From assembly GCA_041744735.1 (NCBI GenBank), contig JBGTKH010000405.1:1-6182 (forward strand): a stretch of DNA of 6,182 nt. The letters are read 5' to 3'. This document shows, one piece after another, positions 1 through 6,143 of this stretch (position 1 is its first letter; the number at the start of each line of letters is the position of its first letter). This DNA is from JBGTKH01 sp041744735 (GTDB taxonomy: Bacteria > Planctomycetota > Planctomycetia > Pirellulales > Pirellulaceae). Under the pieces are notes generated by a model, which saw nothing but the letters and a program-made list of their open reading frames with translations, was not told where the DNA came from and searched no databases. The position numbers were made by a program, and so were the translations under genes.

Positions 1-2018
1 GGCTGCCGACCCGTCGGAGTGCCGTCGGGCGCGATGATCCCAAACTGCACGAGCATCTGATACAGCCCCTGGGCCACGCCCGGCTCTCGGATGTGCTTCG
101 ACTGAATCAGTTGAATCAGCCGCTGGGATTCGGCCGCGTCCCCGCGCGCCAATCGCAGTCCCAGTTCGCCCAACAAATATCGAGCGGGCGATTGGCCCTG
201 TTTGGCCGCCGTCTCGCGGGCCTTGACGATGAAATTCACCGCGTCGTCCGGGCTCTGGGCCACGTGCGAGAGCAGCTCATAGGTTTCGGCTTTGTCGACT
301 TTGCCGTTCAGACTATCGCGGCGAATCACCTCGGGCGCCAGCCGCCGCAGCGCAACGACGGCATTCATTCGCGCGGCCCGATGATACGCGTCGACCAGCG
401 TTTCGTCCGGCAAATTTTCGGGAACCAACTGCGACAATCGCACCAACGGCAACTGGATTGCGTCCACGCCGGCCGAATCGATTGCGTCGCGCGTCGGCAA
501 ATCCAGTTTGCGCCGCAGTTGGTTGTAGTCCACGTCCGAGCCGCTCTGCTCGCCGGACAGTTCCAGCAGCAACACGGTCGCCGCCAGCCGCACATGATAA
601 GCCGGATCGCCGGCCACGTCCTGCGGCCGCTTGCCGTCCAGCACGCGCAGCGACAACGTGGGCCACTTGTTCATGATCATCTCGCGGCGCTGCTGCGCGA
701 TCAAATCCGCCCGTTGCTCGCGCGGCGTGTCGTCCGGCAGCCGCCAATTCCAGGTCATGGCTGTCGACACCGCAGCCATCTGCTGCGTTACTTCCTGATC
801 CTCTTGCGGCCCGGCCAAGTCGCCCAAGAATTCCGCGAGCGCACTTATCTTGGACTCAAAATCGTCCGTCTGCGAAACGACGAACTCCAGCCGAGCATTT
901 CGGTCCGTCTGCTTGCCGAACACATACATCTCGCCGATCACATTCGGCACCGCGTCGCACGTCAAATCCTTGCCGGTCGCGGGCAGCGGCCGGTCGAGCA
1001 GCCAGAACACGCCCTTGGGAGCCGGTTGATCGTCCGTGGCCAACTGCCGCGGATCGACGGGCATTTGAGTCGTGCGGTGGTCCGAAAGCAGCCGCTCCAT
1101 CAACTTCTCCGAATCGTGCACGGGGTAAGTGATGGTCAGCTCGTCGATCGTGTCTTGATAAGTGTCGGGGTCGAGCAACTGAGCCAATGCTTCCGCTTCG
1201 ATCGCGTCGTTCTGGTTCACCTTGGGCAGCGACGCATACTTTCGCCACGCCACGACCGCGCTTTCGACTTGGCCCAAATATCCGCGCAGCACAGCGATGT
1301 TCATCCACAAGGCCGGCTCATCGGGGACGCGCTGTGCCAGCGCCGACAATTTCTCCACGCCGGCCAGCCACGCACCACGGCCGGCCAACTGCATCGCGGC
1401 GTCAAACTCCGCTGCCCAGGGGACGCCCGCGGGGCATTCGTCGAGCGCCTGGTCTTGCTTCATCAACAACGGCACCTGCGGCGAAGCGTACAAACGCAGC
1501 AGCATGGAAATCGGCCGCGTGTCTTCGCCGCCGCCCATCGTCGCCTGCAACAGCAGATGCCCGCGTGCGGCCAGCAAATTGCCTTCCGACAACAGCGCCT
1601 GACCGACGACGCCGATGGCTTCGTAAACGGCCAGCGGAATCTCATTGCCGACAACCTCCAGCGCCTTTTGCAGCTTGCCGATGGCCTCTTCGGTATTTTG
1701 ATCGGACGCCGTGAGCAGCGCCGATTGCGACAGGGCCACTGGGTTATTAGGTTGCTGCTGGAGAAACTTTCCCACCGTCGCCGCGGCGGTGTCCAACTCA
1801 CCAAGTTGCATCTCGGCCGTGGCTTTCAGCGCCAACAGTGCCGCTCGCTCCCCCTTCGCCGCAATCAAGTGATTGATCTGATCCAGCGCCGCCGCCCGCT
1901 GTTCGCCCTCGACCGCGCGAATCACGCGTTCCAATTCCGGAATAATGTCCTTGCAGCAGCAGAACTTGATTTTCTTCCCATCGCCACACGGGCACGGCTG
2001 ATAAACATCCAGGTCCAT
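1..2018 (-). CDS. SEC-C motif and TPR-like repeat protein, partial (C-terminus beyond left edge)
   Basis: An uninterrupted reading frame of 672 codons runs from ATG at 2018 down to the window edge. The start is fixed: an in-frame TGA lies three codons upstream. The ribosome site is only a weak GTGAG. The N-terminus carries a SEC-C zinc-binding motif, CPCGDGKKIKFCC, with Cys9, Cys11, Cys20 and Cys21 or Cys22 as likely ligands. Residues about 30-230 form Ala/Leu-rich paired helices like tetratricopeptide repeats, for example LDTAAATVGKFLQQQPNNP. Around residues 450-470 a segment NKWPTLSLRVLDGKRPQDVA follows, resembling a W-P-LxGKxPxxA motif that I associate with other SEC-C proteins. The rest is helical with no catalytic motif I recognise. 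SEC-C motifs bind zinc and often mediate protein contacts (SecA, for example), and TPRs are scaffolds, so a cytoplasmic adaptor role is an inference. There is no signal peptide or membrane segment. The exact function is unknown. Confidence 0.9.
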   Translation of the reverse strand, partial: MDLDVYQPCPCGDGKKIKFCCCKDIIPELERVIRAVEGEQRAAALDQINHLIAAKGERAALLALKATAEMQLGELDTAAATVGKFLQQQPNNPVALSQSALLTASDQNTEEAIGKLQKALEVVGNEIPLAVYEAIGVVGQALLSEGNLLAARGHLLLQATMGGGEDTRPISMLLRLYASPQVPLLMKQDQALDECPAGVPWAAEFDAAMQLAGRGAWLAGVEKLSALAQRVPDEPALWMNIAVLRGYLGQVESAVVAWRKYASLPKVNQNDAIEAEALAQLLDPDTYQDTIDELTITYPVHDSEKLMERLLSDHRTTQMPVDPRQLATDDQPAPKGVFWLLDRPLPATGKDLTCDAVPNVIGEMYVFGKQTDRNARLEFVVSQTDDFESKISALAEFLGDLAGPQEDQEVTQQMAAVSTAMTWNWRLPDDTPREQRADLIAQQRREMIMNKWPTLSLRVLDGKRPQDVAGDPAYHVRLAATVLLLELSGEQSGSDVDYNQLRRKLDLPTRDAIDSAGVDAIQLPLVRLSQLVPENLPDETLVDAYHRAARMNAVVALRRLAPEVIRRDSLNGKVDKAETYELLSHVAQSPDDAVNFIVKARETAAKQGQSPARYLLGELGLRLARGDAAESQRLIQLIQSKHIREPGVAQGLYQMLVQFGIIAPDGTPTGRQ

Positions 2019-2189
2019 GATTTCTCACTTTCGGCAGAGGCACGACCGCACGCGATGCGGTCCGGGTTCAAGCCGTGCATCGTAACAAACCTGGGCGCCC
2101 ATGACGAGGCGTGGGGCGGCCGGGTAAGGGCTTCAGGTACGTTCGGCAATTCCGAGGCAATCTCAGTGGAAAACTAATTCGCGAGTCGA

Positions 2190-2555
2190 TCAAGTGATCG
2201 GCAGATAAACGATCGCGTCTCGCCACTCTTCTGCCGCGGTAATCGTCCAGATGAGAATGAGGTCGTCAAGCAATTGCCGGAAAGTGCAACGCCGAGTAAC
2301 CAGCAACACACCACCGGTGTGTCCGCCGCTCGCGTGATGCGCTGCAACGTGTACGGGCATGGATGCCCGATCCAGTGAGACCAGCGTTCGCTGTTGTTGC
2401 TCACAGAATGAGAGCAGGTCGGGGTCCAGCGTTCCGAACGAAGGCATGCCTGTTTGACCAACTCGCCACACATCGATGGCCGGTTCGGCGCGCCGCAATG
2501 CGGCAACGACTGACAACCGGACACTTTCATCGATCAGGTAGCACACTTGGCTCAT
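2190..2555 (-). CDS. DUF5615-family PIN-like protein (putative toxin of a DUF433/DUF5615 pair)
   Basis: This is a 121-residue protein matching the layout of DUF5615 (Mut7-C-like, PIN-like) proteins: an N-terminal LIDES with Asp9-Glu10, a short helical stretch, a PDLLSFC helix with Asp44/Asp46, a VSLD strand with Asp62, a HTGGVLLV strand (residues 79-86) and a C-terminal EEWRDAIVYLP. PIN-fold proteins use clustered acidic residues to bind metal and cut RNA, and DUF5615 members are usually the second gene of toxin-antitoxin-like pairs. The start ATG overlaps the upstream DUF433 stop as ATGA and has no clear ribosome site of its own, so translation is probably coupled. One oddity: the usual D-x-D near the end of the third strand reads LDRAS, so the second Asp is missing. 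Nuclease activity may therefore be weakened or lost. The family assignment rests on pattern recognition, and toxicity is an inference. Confidence 0.82.
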   Translation of the reverse strand: MSQVCYLIDESVRLSVVAALRRAEPAIDVWRVGQTGMPSFGTLDPDLLSFCEQQQRTLVSLDRASMPVHVAAHHASGGHTGGVLLVTRRCTFRQLLDDLILIWTITAAEEWRDAIVYLPIT

Positions 2556-2869
2556 GGATGTGTCTGCGATTGGCGGGCCTGGATCAACCGGTCAATCACC
2601 TTGGAGCCGCTTTGCCGCTGTTGCTCGAGGGCCTCGTCACCAAGACGTGCCCAGCGGGCCAGATACTGGTCCATGTCCACTTGATGGCTCAAGTAATACG
2701 TGATCGCGGCGTGAACTTGTTCGAGCGTGACGGGTGGGTAATTGATCGCAATTTCCTCGGGCAGAGCACCATCCAAGTACTCCGACAATATCGCCTCAAT
2801 CCCAATCCGGGTCCCTCGCAGGCGCACTTCGTCCGCCGAGAAAAACTCAAAGTAGTCTTCAAGCCGCAT
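2552..2869 (-). CDS. DUF433 domain protein (putative antitoxin)
   Basis: This 105-residue protein has the DUF433 signature: VRLRGTRIGIEAILSEYLDG, then PEEIAINYPPVTLEQVHAAITYYL. That is the RGTRI strand followed by a helix-turn-helix-like region, at about residues 15-70. The C-terminus is basic and polar, ending QARQSQTHP. DUF433 proteins are small DNA-binding-like proteins commonly encoded just before a DUF5615 PIN-like gene and regarded as the antitoxin. I chose the ATG at 2869 because a strong GGGAGGA ribosome site lies 8 bases upstream and the family begins close to this MRLEDYF. An earlier in-frame ATG at 2935 would add 22 unconserved residues with no good ribosome site. The stop overlaps the DUF5615 start by four bases, so the two form an operon. 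Autoregulation at the upstream intergenic region would be expected for such a pair but is not shown here. Confidence 0.88.
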   Translation of the reverse strand: MRLEDYFEFFSADEVRLRGTRIGIEAILSEYLDGALPEEIAINYPPVTLEQVHAAITYYLSHQVDMDQYLARWARLGDEALEQQRQSGSKVIDRLIQARQSQTHP

Positions 2870-2877
2870 GTTATGAT

Positions 2878-2884
2878 TCCTCCC
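2878..2884 (-). promoter_or_regulatory. Strong ribosome binding site for the DUF433 gene
   Basis: On the minus strand this reads GGGAGGA, with 8 bases before the ATG at 2869. It is the best Shine-Dalgarno match in the window. It decides the start of the DUF433 gene over the in-frame ATG at 2935. Confidence 0.75.
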
Positions 2885-2970
2885 AAGTCTCAGCCTGCAT
2901 CGGGACTCTCTTGCTCCGCTAGAAAGGGTGCTCAACTAGCGTTTGGTGTTTGTATGCTCGCGACGCAACC

Positions 2971-2979
2971 ATCATACCA
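2971..2979 (-). promoter_or_regulatory. Possible extended -10 promoter element for the DUF433/DUF5615 operon
   Basis: The minus strand reads TGGTATGAT, an extended -10 type sequence (TGn followed by TATGAT), about 100 bases before the DUF433 start. No good -35 hexamer sits at the right distance, as expected for an extended -10 promoter but also for a chance match. This is a weak call. I found no convincing promoter in the same gap for the plus-strand oxidoreductase. Confidence 0.3.
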
Positions 2980-3128
2980 CGTTTTCAAACACGGCACCTG
3001 TCGAGTGACACCGAATTGAGCTGCTTTGGGACTAGCTGTTGCCGAGTGGACCGAGTTAAATGGTGGGCGCTTGTGTTCGCTGTTCGTATCATCGGTCGCA
3101 ACCAAAGCTCACGGCAGGAGATTGAACC

Positions 3129-4409
3129 ATGCAGATCACTTCGCAAATGGCGAGCGAACATGTTGAAGTAACTCGGCGGTACTTTCTGCGGCTGGGGGCG
3201 GCAGGTATGGCGGCGCTGAGTTCGTGGCCGCTGTGGGCGCAGGCGGGTGAGAGTGCGGTGGAAGAGAAAGAGAATACGGAGTTAGCGGCCGCGGTCGCGA
3301 AGCTGGAATATCTCACTCGGCCGGAAGATTTCGGCACGGTCGAGCGCGGCAATCCGCTGCCGTACACGCTGCCCGAAGAAAAACTGCGCGAAGTCGGTTT
3401 GCTGCGCGACACGTGGCAACTCGAAGTGCTGGCCGACCCGGATAGCAACACGGTCATCGAACGGCCCATGACGAAAGAGTTGGGCACGGCGCTGAATTGG
3501 GACGGCCTGATGAAGCTGGCGGAGCGGCACGCCGTGCGGTTCCTGAAGGTGATGACCTGCAACAACGGCAACTCGCCGCTGGGCATGGGGCTGTGGGAGG
3601 GCGTGCCGCTACGGACGTTGATCTGGGAGACGCGCCCCACGGCGAACCTGCGCCGCGTGTTCTACTACGGCTATCACAACGACGACCCGCAACAGCGATT
3701 TCAAAGCTCGTTGTCCATCGGCCGCGTGCTGGAGGATCCGCCCGGCGATCATCCGGTGATCGTGTGCTACAAGCTGAACGGCCAGTGGCTGTCGGGCAAG
3801 CGCGGCGGGCCGGCGCGGATTCTGGTGCCGGATGCGTACGGCTTCAAATCGGTGAAGTGGTTGCAGCGGATCATGCTCACCAACAACCATCAAGCCAACG
3901 ACACGTACGCTGCGGGGAACAACGACATCGACAGTTGGATGAAGACGTTCGCACGATTCATCCGGCCGCCGTCGCGGGTCAAGGCCGGACAGCCGACGCC
4001 GCTAACCGGCGTGGCACAGGTGGGCGTGTCCGGGTTGAGCAAAGTGCAGTATTGCCTTATGCCGCATGAGCGAGAGGCGGACCCGGACGATCCGTATTTC
4101 ACGAAAGCCGACTGGCGAGACGCCGTGATTCTGCCGCCGCCCAAACAATGGAGCGGCGGCCTGCCCGATGACAAGCTGCCGCCCACGCCGCGGCAGATCG
4201 ACTCGGCCACCGGCCAGCCGCTAAGCTGGCCATTGCGATACACGATCGTGCATTGGGCGGCGCTGATCAGCGGGCTCGACGCGGGCAAGTACTTCCTGCG
4301 CTGCCGCACGATCGACGCCAACGGCATCGCCCAGCCGCTGCCCCGCCCGCTGCCCAAGTCCGGCCGCAACGCGATTGAACAAGTCACGCTGACCGTGGAG
4401 CAAGCATAG
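3129..4409 (+). CDS. Tat-exported molybdopterin-dependent oxidoreductase, sulfite oxidase superfamily
   Basis: This is a 426-residue protein. The ATG at 3129 has AGGAG 8 bases upstream. The N-terminus is a twin-arginine signal: TRRYFLRL (Arg16-Arg17), a hydrophobic stretch GAAGMAALSSWPLW, then AQA at residues 37-39 as a likely cleavage site. The enzyme would thus be exported folded with its cofactor. Residues about 90-255 look like the sulfite oxidase-type molybdopterin domain. VMTCNNGNSPLG carries Cys144, the probable molybdenum ligand. LWEGVPLRTLIW follows, and KLNGQWLSGKRGGPARILVP then YGFKSVKWLQRI match the conserved GGP and SVKWL regions. Residues about 275-426 fit the Ig-like C-terminal domain, ending LTVEQA. 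Oddly, the residues after the ligand Cys are NNGNS rather than the AGNRR of true sulfite oxidases, so the substrate may not be sulfite. No cytochrome or heme-subunit gene is adjacent. Substrate and electron acceptor are unknown. Confidence 0.88.
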   Translation: MQITSQMASEHVEVTRRYFLRLGAAGMAALSSWPLWAQAGESAVEEKENTELAAAVAKLEYLTRPEDFGTVERGNPLPYTLPEEKLREVGLLRDTWQLEVLADPDSNTVIERPMTKELGTALNWDGLMKLAERHAVRFLKVMTCNNGNSPLGMGLWEGVPLRTLIWETRPTANLRRVFYYGYHNDDPQQRFQSSLSIGRVLEDPPGDHPVIVCYKLNGQWLSGKRGGPARILVPDAYGFKSVKWLQRIMLTNNHQANDTYAAGNNDIDSWMKTFARFIRPPSRVKAGQPTPLTGVAQVGVSGLSKVQYCLMPHEREADPDDPYFTKADWRDAVILPPPKQWSGGLPDDKLPPTPRQIDSATGQPLSWPLRYTIVHWAALISGLDAGKYFLRCRTIDANGIAQPLPRPLPKSGRNAIEQVTLTVEQA

Positions 4410-4423
4410 TGCTCGCGTCGTAG

Positions 4424-4443
4424 CAGAAGTCGTGAGACTTCTG
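4424..4443. repeat. Perfect hairpin with GTGA loop downstream of the oxidoreductase gene
   Basis: Arms cagaagtc (4424-4431) and gacttctg (4436-4443) are perfect complements around the loop gtga. It begins 14 bases after the oxidoreductase stop. It lacks a T-run, so it is a poor intrinsic terminator, although it might stabilise the transcript 3' end. Its apex GTC-GTGA-GAC matches two hairpins at the right end of the window. Confidence 0.65.
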
Positions 4444-4459
4444 ACTTCGAGGTCCCCCG

Positions 4460-4473
4460 AACTCTCACGAGTT
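4460..4473 (-). repeat. Small hairpin with GTGA loop on the minus strand
   Basis: Read on the minus strand, this is aactc-GTGA-gagtt: a 5-bp perfect stem with the same GTGA loop as the hairpin 16 bases away, but in the opposite orientation. The stem is short, so chance is possible. Confidence 0.4.
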
Positions 4474-4496
4474 GACCGTTAACAACAAACTGCCAC

Positions 4497-4541
4497 ACCC
4501 CTGCCTGCTCAAGGCGGACAGGGGTCTTGCCGAATTCTTTT
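4497..4541 (+). terminator. Possible terminator between the convergent genes
   Basis: acccct (4497-4502) pairs with aggggt (4520-4525), and an inner gcct (4503-4506) pairs with aggc (4512-4515), leaving a small bulge at 4516-4519. A TTCTTTT run ends at 4541, about 10 bases beyond the stem. That is further than in a canonical intrinsic terminator, so termination of the oxidoreductase transcript here is only plausible. It could equally be one of the local palindromic repeats. Confidence 0.35.
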
Positions 4542-4573
4542 GCCGTGCGGCATTAGCCCGACAAACTGATCCA

Positions 4574-4593
4574 CCTGCCTGCAAGCAAGCAGG
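4574..4593. repeat. Near-perfect 20-bp palindrome in the convergent intergenic region
   Basis: cctgc (4574-4578) pairs with gcagg (4589-4593), and tgc (4580-4582) with gca (4585-4587), with a single C-A mismatch between them. It shares the words cctgcctgc and caggggtc with the hairpin at 4497-4525, suggesting two diverged copies of one element. It lies about 100 bases past the desaturase stop and could affect that transcript's 3' end. Confidence 0.45.
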
Positions 4594-4672
4594 GGTCGAT
4601 CGATTTGTAGGTAATACTTAGATCAAAGCGCCGCCCACAACACGGCGGCGCGGCTGGTCGAGAGAGCGTTTC

Positions 4673-5665
4673 TCACACCAATGACATCTCGGCTTCGTTG
4701 CGAGATTGCTCGGTGCCCCAGGTCTGCTCGTCGATTGGGCGGCCGATCTGGCGGCCGCTTTGTCGGCGGACGCGATAGACTAGGCCGGCTTTTTCGAGGG
4801 TCCAGATCAGCCACCAGCCCAGATCCATGTCGTACCAATGTGTGCCGATCTGGGACGAGTTGGGATACTTGTGGTGGTTGTTGTGATTTAGCTCGCCCGC
4901 CGTCAGGTAGCCGCCCAGCCAAGCGATGGAGGGCCGCGCGTTCAGCGAATCGCCGCAGTAATTCGGCTGGTGAGTCTGCTGAAACATGCTGTCCAGCCGC
5001 CCGCGGAGCCAGCGTGGTTTGCGGCGAAAGAACTCGGCGGAATGGCCCAGCGTGTTGACCGCGCTGACGAGCATGAACGCCATGCCGACGCCGGCAAAAT
5101 ACCAGACCAGCACGTGGAAGTAATAGGCAATTACACAAGGAATGACCAACCCCAGGACGATACAACCGGCCGTGCCGCAAATGTTCCGCTCGAACCAGTC
5201 GTAGTGCGGCTCGTGACGCTTCAGATACCCTTCGATGTCGACTTGGTCGGCCACACGCGGCGTGTATAGACAGAGGAACACGTACAGGAATTCGACGACC
5301 GAACGGATCGGTCCATGCGGGTCCTTGCCCGCAATGTCCGTGGTTTGATGGTGACGTTCGTGCAAGGCCGCCCAGGTTTTGGGTGGTCCCGCCCAAGCCG
5401 CCATGCCGGCCACAGCCAGCACGGGACGGGCGAACCACTTGCCCGCGGCCGTGAACAAGAACGCACGATGTGTGAAGTACCGATGGTAGAACACCGACAT
5501 GGCCACGCCCAAGACATGAAACGTGACCAGGAACACCACCATGTCACGCCACCGCCACATTCCCGTCAGCAACTCCTGCACGACGGCGATGTACGCCGCA
5601 AAAAACGCAGCGTGAAGTACGACGATGTAGATGTACGTCAGGATAAAAGCCGGGCGGTTTTTCAT
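4673..5665 (-). CDS. Membrane fatty acid desaturase, acyl-CoA delta-9 (SCD-like) type
   Basis: This is a complete 330-residue integral membrane di-iron desaturase, expected to insert a double bond into a saturated acyl chain using O2 and an electron donor. All histidine boxes are present: HRYFTH (His61, His66), HERHH (His102, His105, His106) and HNNHH (His261, His264, His265). NTLGH (Asn204, His208) matches the extra Asn/His ligand pair of stearoyl-CoA desaturases. Hydrophobic segments lie at about residues 6-30, 42-60, 163-183 and 185-203, giving the usual paired hairpins around the active site. GDSLNARP and GTHWYDMDLGWW are also typical of the family. The last 35 residues are a polar tail. 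I chose the ATG at 5665 because GGAG lies 7 bases upstream and homology begins at once; the frame stays open upstream to 6148, but that part has no family resemblance. No electron donor gene is nearby. The likely role is membrane fluidity control. Acyl-CoA versus acyl-lipid substrate cannot be told from sequence. Confidence 0.93.
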   Translation of the reverse strand: MKNRPAFILTYIYIVVLHAAFFAAYIAVVQELLTGMWRWRDMVVFLVTFHVLGVAMSVFYHRYFTHRAFLFTAAGKWFARPVLAVAGMAAWAGPPKTWAALHERHHQTTDIAGKDPHGPIRSVVEFLYVFLCLYTPRVADQVDIEGYLKRHEPHYDWFERNICGTAGCIVLGLVIPCVIAYYFHVLVWYFAGVGMAFMLVSAVNTLGHSAEFFRRKPRWLRGRLDSMFQQTHQPNYCGDSLNARPSIAWLGGYLTAGELNHNNHHKYPNSSQIGTHWYDMDLGWWLIWTLEKAGLVYRVRRQSGRQIGRPIDEQTWGTEQSRNEAEMSLV

Positions 5666-5927
5666 GGCAGGGCTCCGAATGTTTGATGACACGTCGGCGA
5701 CCCCGAATTTTTGCGAGAGCGGCCTCGAGGAAAACTGCGCGACGATGAGGCGACACAGATAACGAACCGAACCGCGGTGGCCAGAAAACCACGCGCGAGT
5801 AAGACAGCCCTGGAATAAAGCAGGCGAATCGCCGTGATCGCAGTAATTGAGTTGGTTCCAGGTCGCGAGCCATCGTGCTGTTCCTGACGGCAGAAGCCGA
5901 CTCGCCTCGACAGCTCTAGGTACCCTG

Positions 5928-5955
5928 AACATATCCGATCTCGTCAAAATGTCAA
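5928..5955 (-). promoter_or_regulatory. Candidate sigma70-type promoter for the desaturase
   Basis: On the minus strand TTGACA (5955-5950) is a perfect -35 hexamer. A 16-base spacer separates it from TATGTT (5933-5928), a 4-of-6 match to the -10 consensus. It points toward the desaturase and would leave a leader of about 255 bases. The -35 hexamer overlaps the end of the adjacent direct repeat, so a repressor bound there could block it. Confidence 0.42.
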
Positions 5956-5986
5956 TCGTCCGGTTAACGTCAACCGTTCGGTTAAC
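5951..5986. repeat. Two tandem 18-bp direct repeats, possible operator
   Basis: gtcaatcgtccggttaac (5951-5968) is followed directly by gtcaaccgttcggttaac (5969-5986), with 16 of 18 bases identical. The second copy contains a perfect inverted repeat AACCG-TT-CGGTT (5972-5983), and the first has the same with one mismatch. A paired, internally palindromic repeat abutting a -35 element is the layout of a dimeric-repressor operator. The regulator is not encoded in the window, and operator function is an inference. Confidence 0.5.
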
Positions 5987-6007
5987 TTCGGCGCGTGCTC
6001 CCGTGTT

Positions 6008-6033
6008 GTGGGGCGGTCTCTCGACCGCCCCAC
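6008..6033 (-). repeat. Perfect 11-bp-stem hairpin with GAGA loop (copy A)
   Basis: gtggggcggtc (6008-6018) and gaccgccccac (6023-6033) are perfect complements. Read on the minus strand, the loop is GAGA, a GNRA-type tetraloop closed by C-G, and the hairpin is followed by AACACGGGAG. This copy is related to the hairpin at 6118-6143 in the opposite orientation. Confidence 0.8.
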
Positions 6034-6045
6034 GGGTTTGACCGC

Positions 6046-6105
6046 AGGTCTCCCTCGGCTTGGCACCGGTTCGACCGTAGCGCCCCTCGAATCGCCGGGA
6101 GACCT
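6046..6105. repeat. Inverted repeat with 9-bp arms aggtctccc / gggagacct
   Basis: aggtctccc (6046-6054) and gggagacct (6097-6105) are perfect complements, 42 bases apart. The GGGAGACC word is also the loop and right arm of the hairpin at 6118-6143, so these arms may be fragments or distant members of the same repeat family. Confidence 0.5.
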
Positions 6106-6117
6106 TCGGTCCGGCGC

Positions 6118-6143
6118 GTGGGCGGGTCGGGAGACCCGCCCAC
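6118..6143 (+). repeat. Perfect 11-bp-stem hairpin with GGGA loop (copy B)
   Basis: gtgggcgggtc (6118-6128) and gacccgcccac (6133-6143) pair perfectly around the loop GGGA, a GNRA-type tetraloop. It is followed by AACATGG, matching the AACACGG that follows copy A on the other strand. Confidence 0.8.

Noticed and set aside
93..2177. A 694-codon open frame on the plus strand opposite the SEC-C gene
   Set aside because: It is antisense to a frame with a clear SEC-C motif and sensible TPR-like sequence. Its translation is rich in Arg, Gln and His with no domain, typical of a high-GC shadow frame.
2187..2200. A small hairpin cgatc-aagt-gatcg at the DUF5615 stop as a terminator
   Set aside because: A 5-bp AT-containing stem without a following T-run is too weak to call.
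2363..3019. A 218-codon plus-strand frame across the DUF433/DUF5615 operon
   Set aside because: It is antisense to two genes with recognisable family motifs and a shared ATGA junction, and its translation shows no domain.
4471..4486. gttgaccgttaacaac as a third copy of the desaturase-upstream repeat
   Set aside because: It shares only the short words ccgtt and gttaac with the 18-bp units and does not align over the full length.
5544..5873. A 109-codon minus-strand frame in the desaturase leader
   Set aside because: It overlaps the desaturase start by about 120 bases in another frame, its translation is Arg-rich without recognisable features, and no clear ribosome site separates it from chance.
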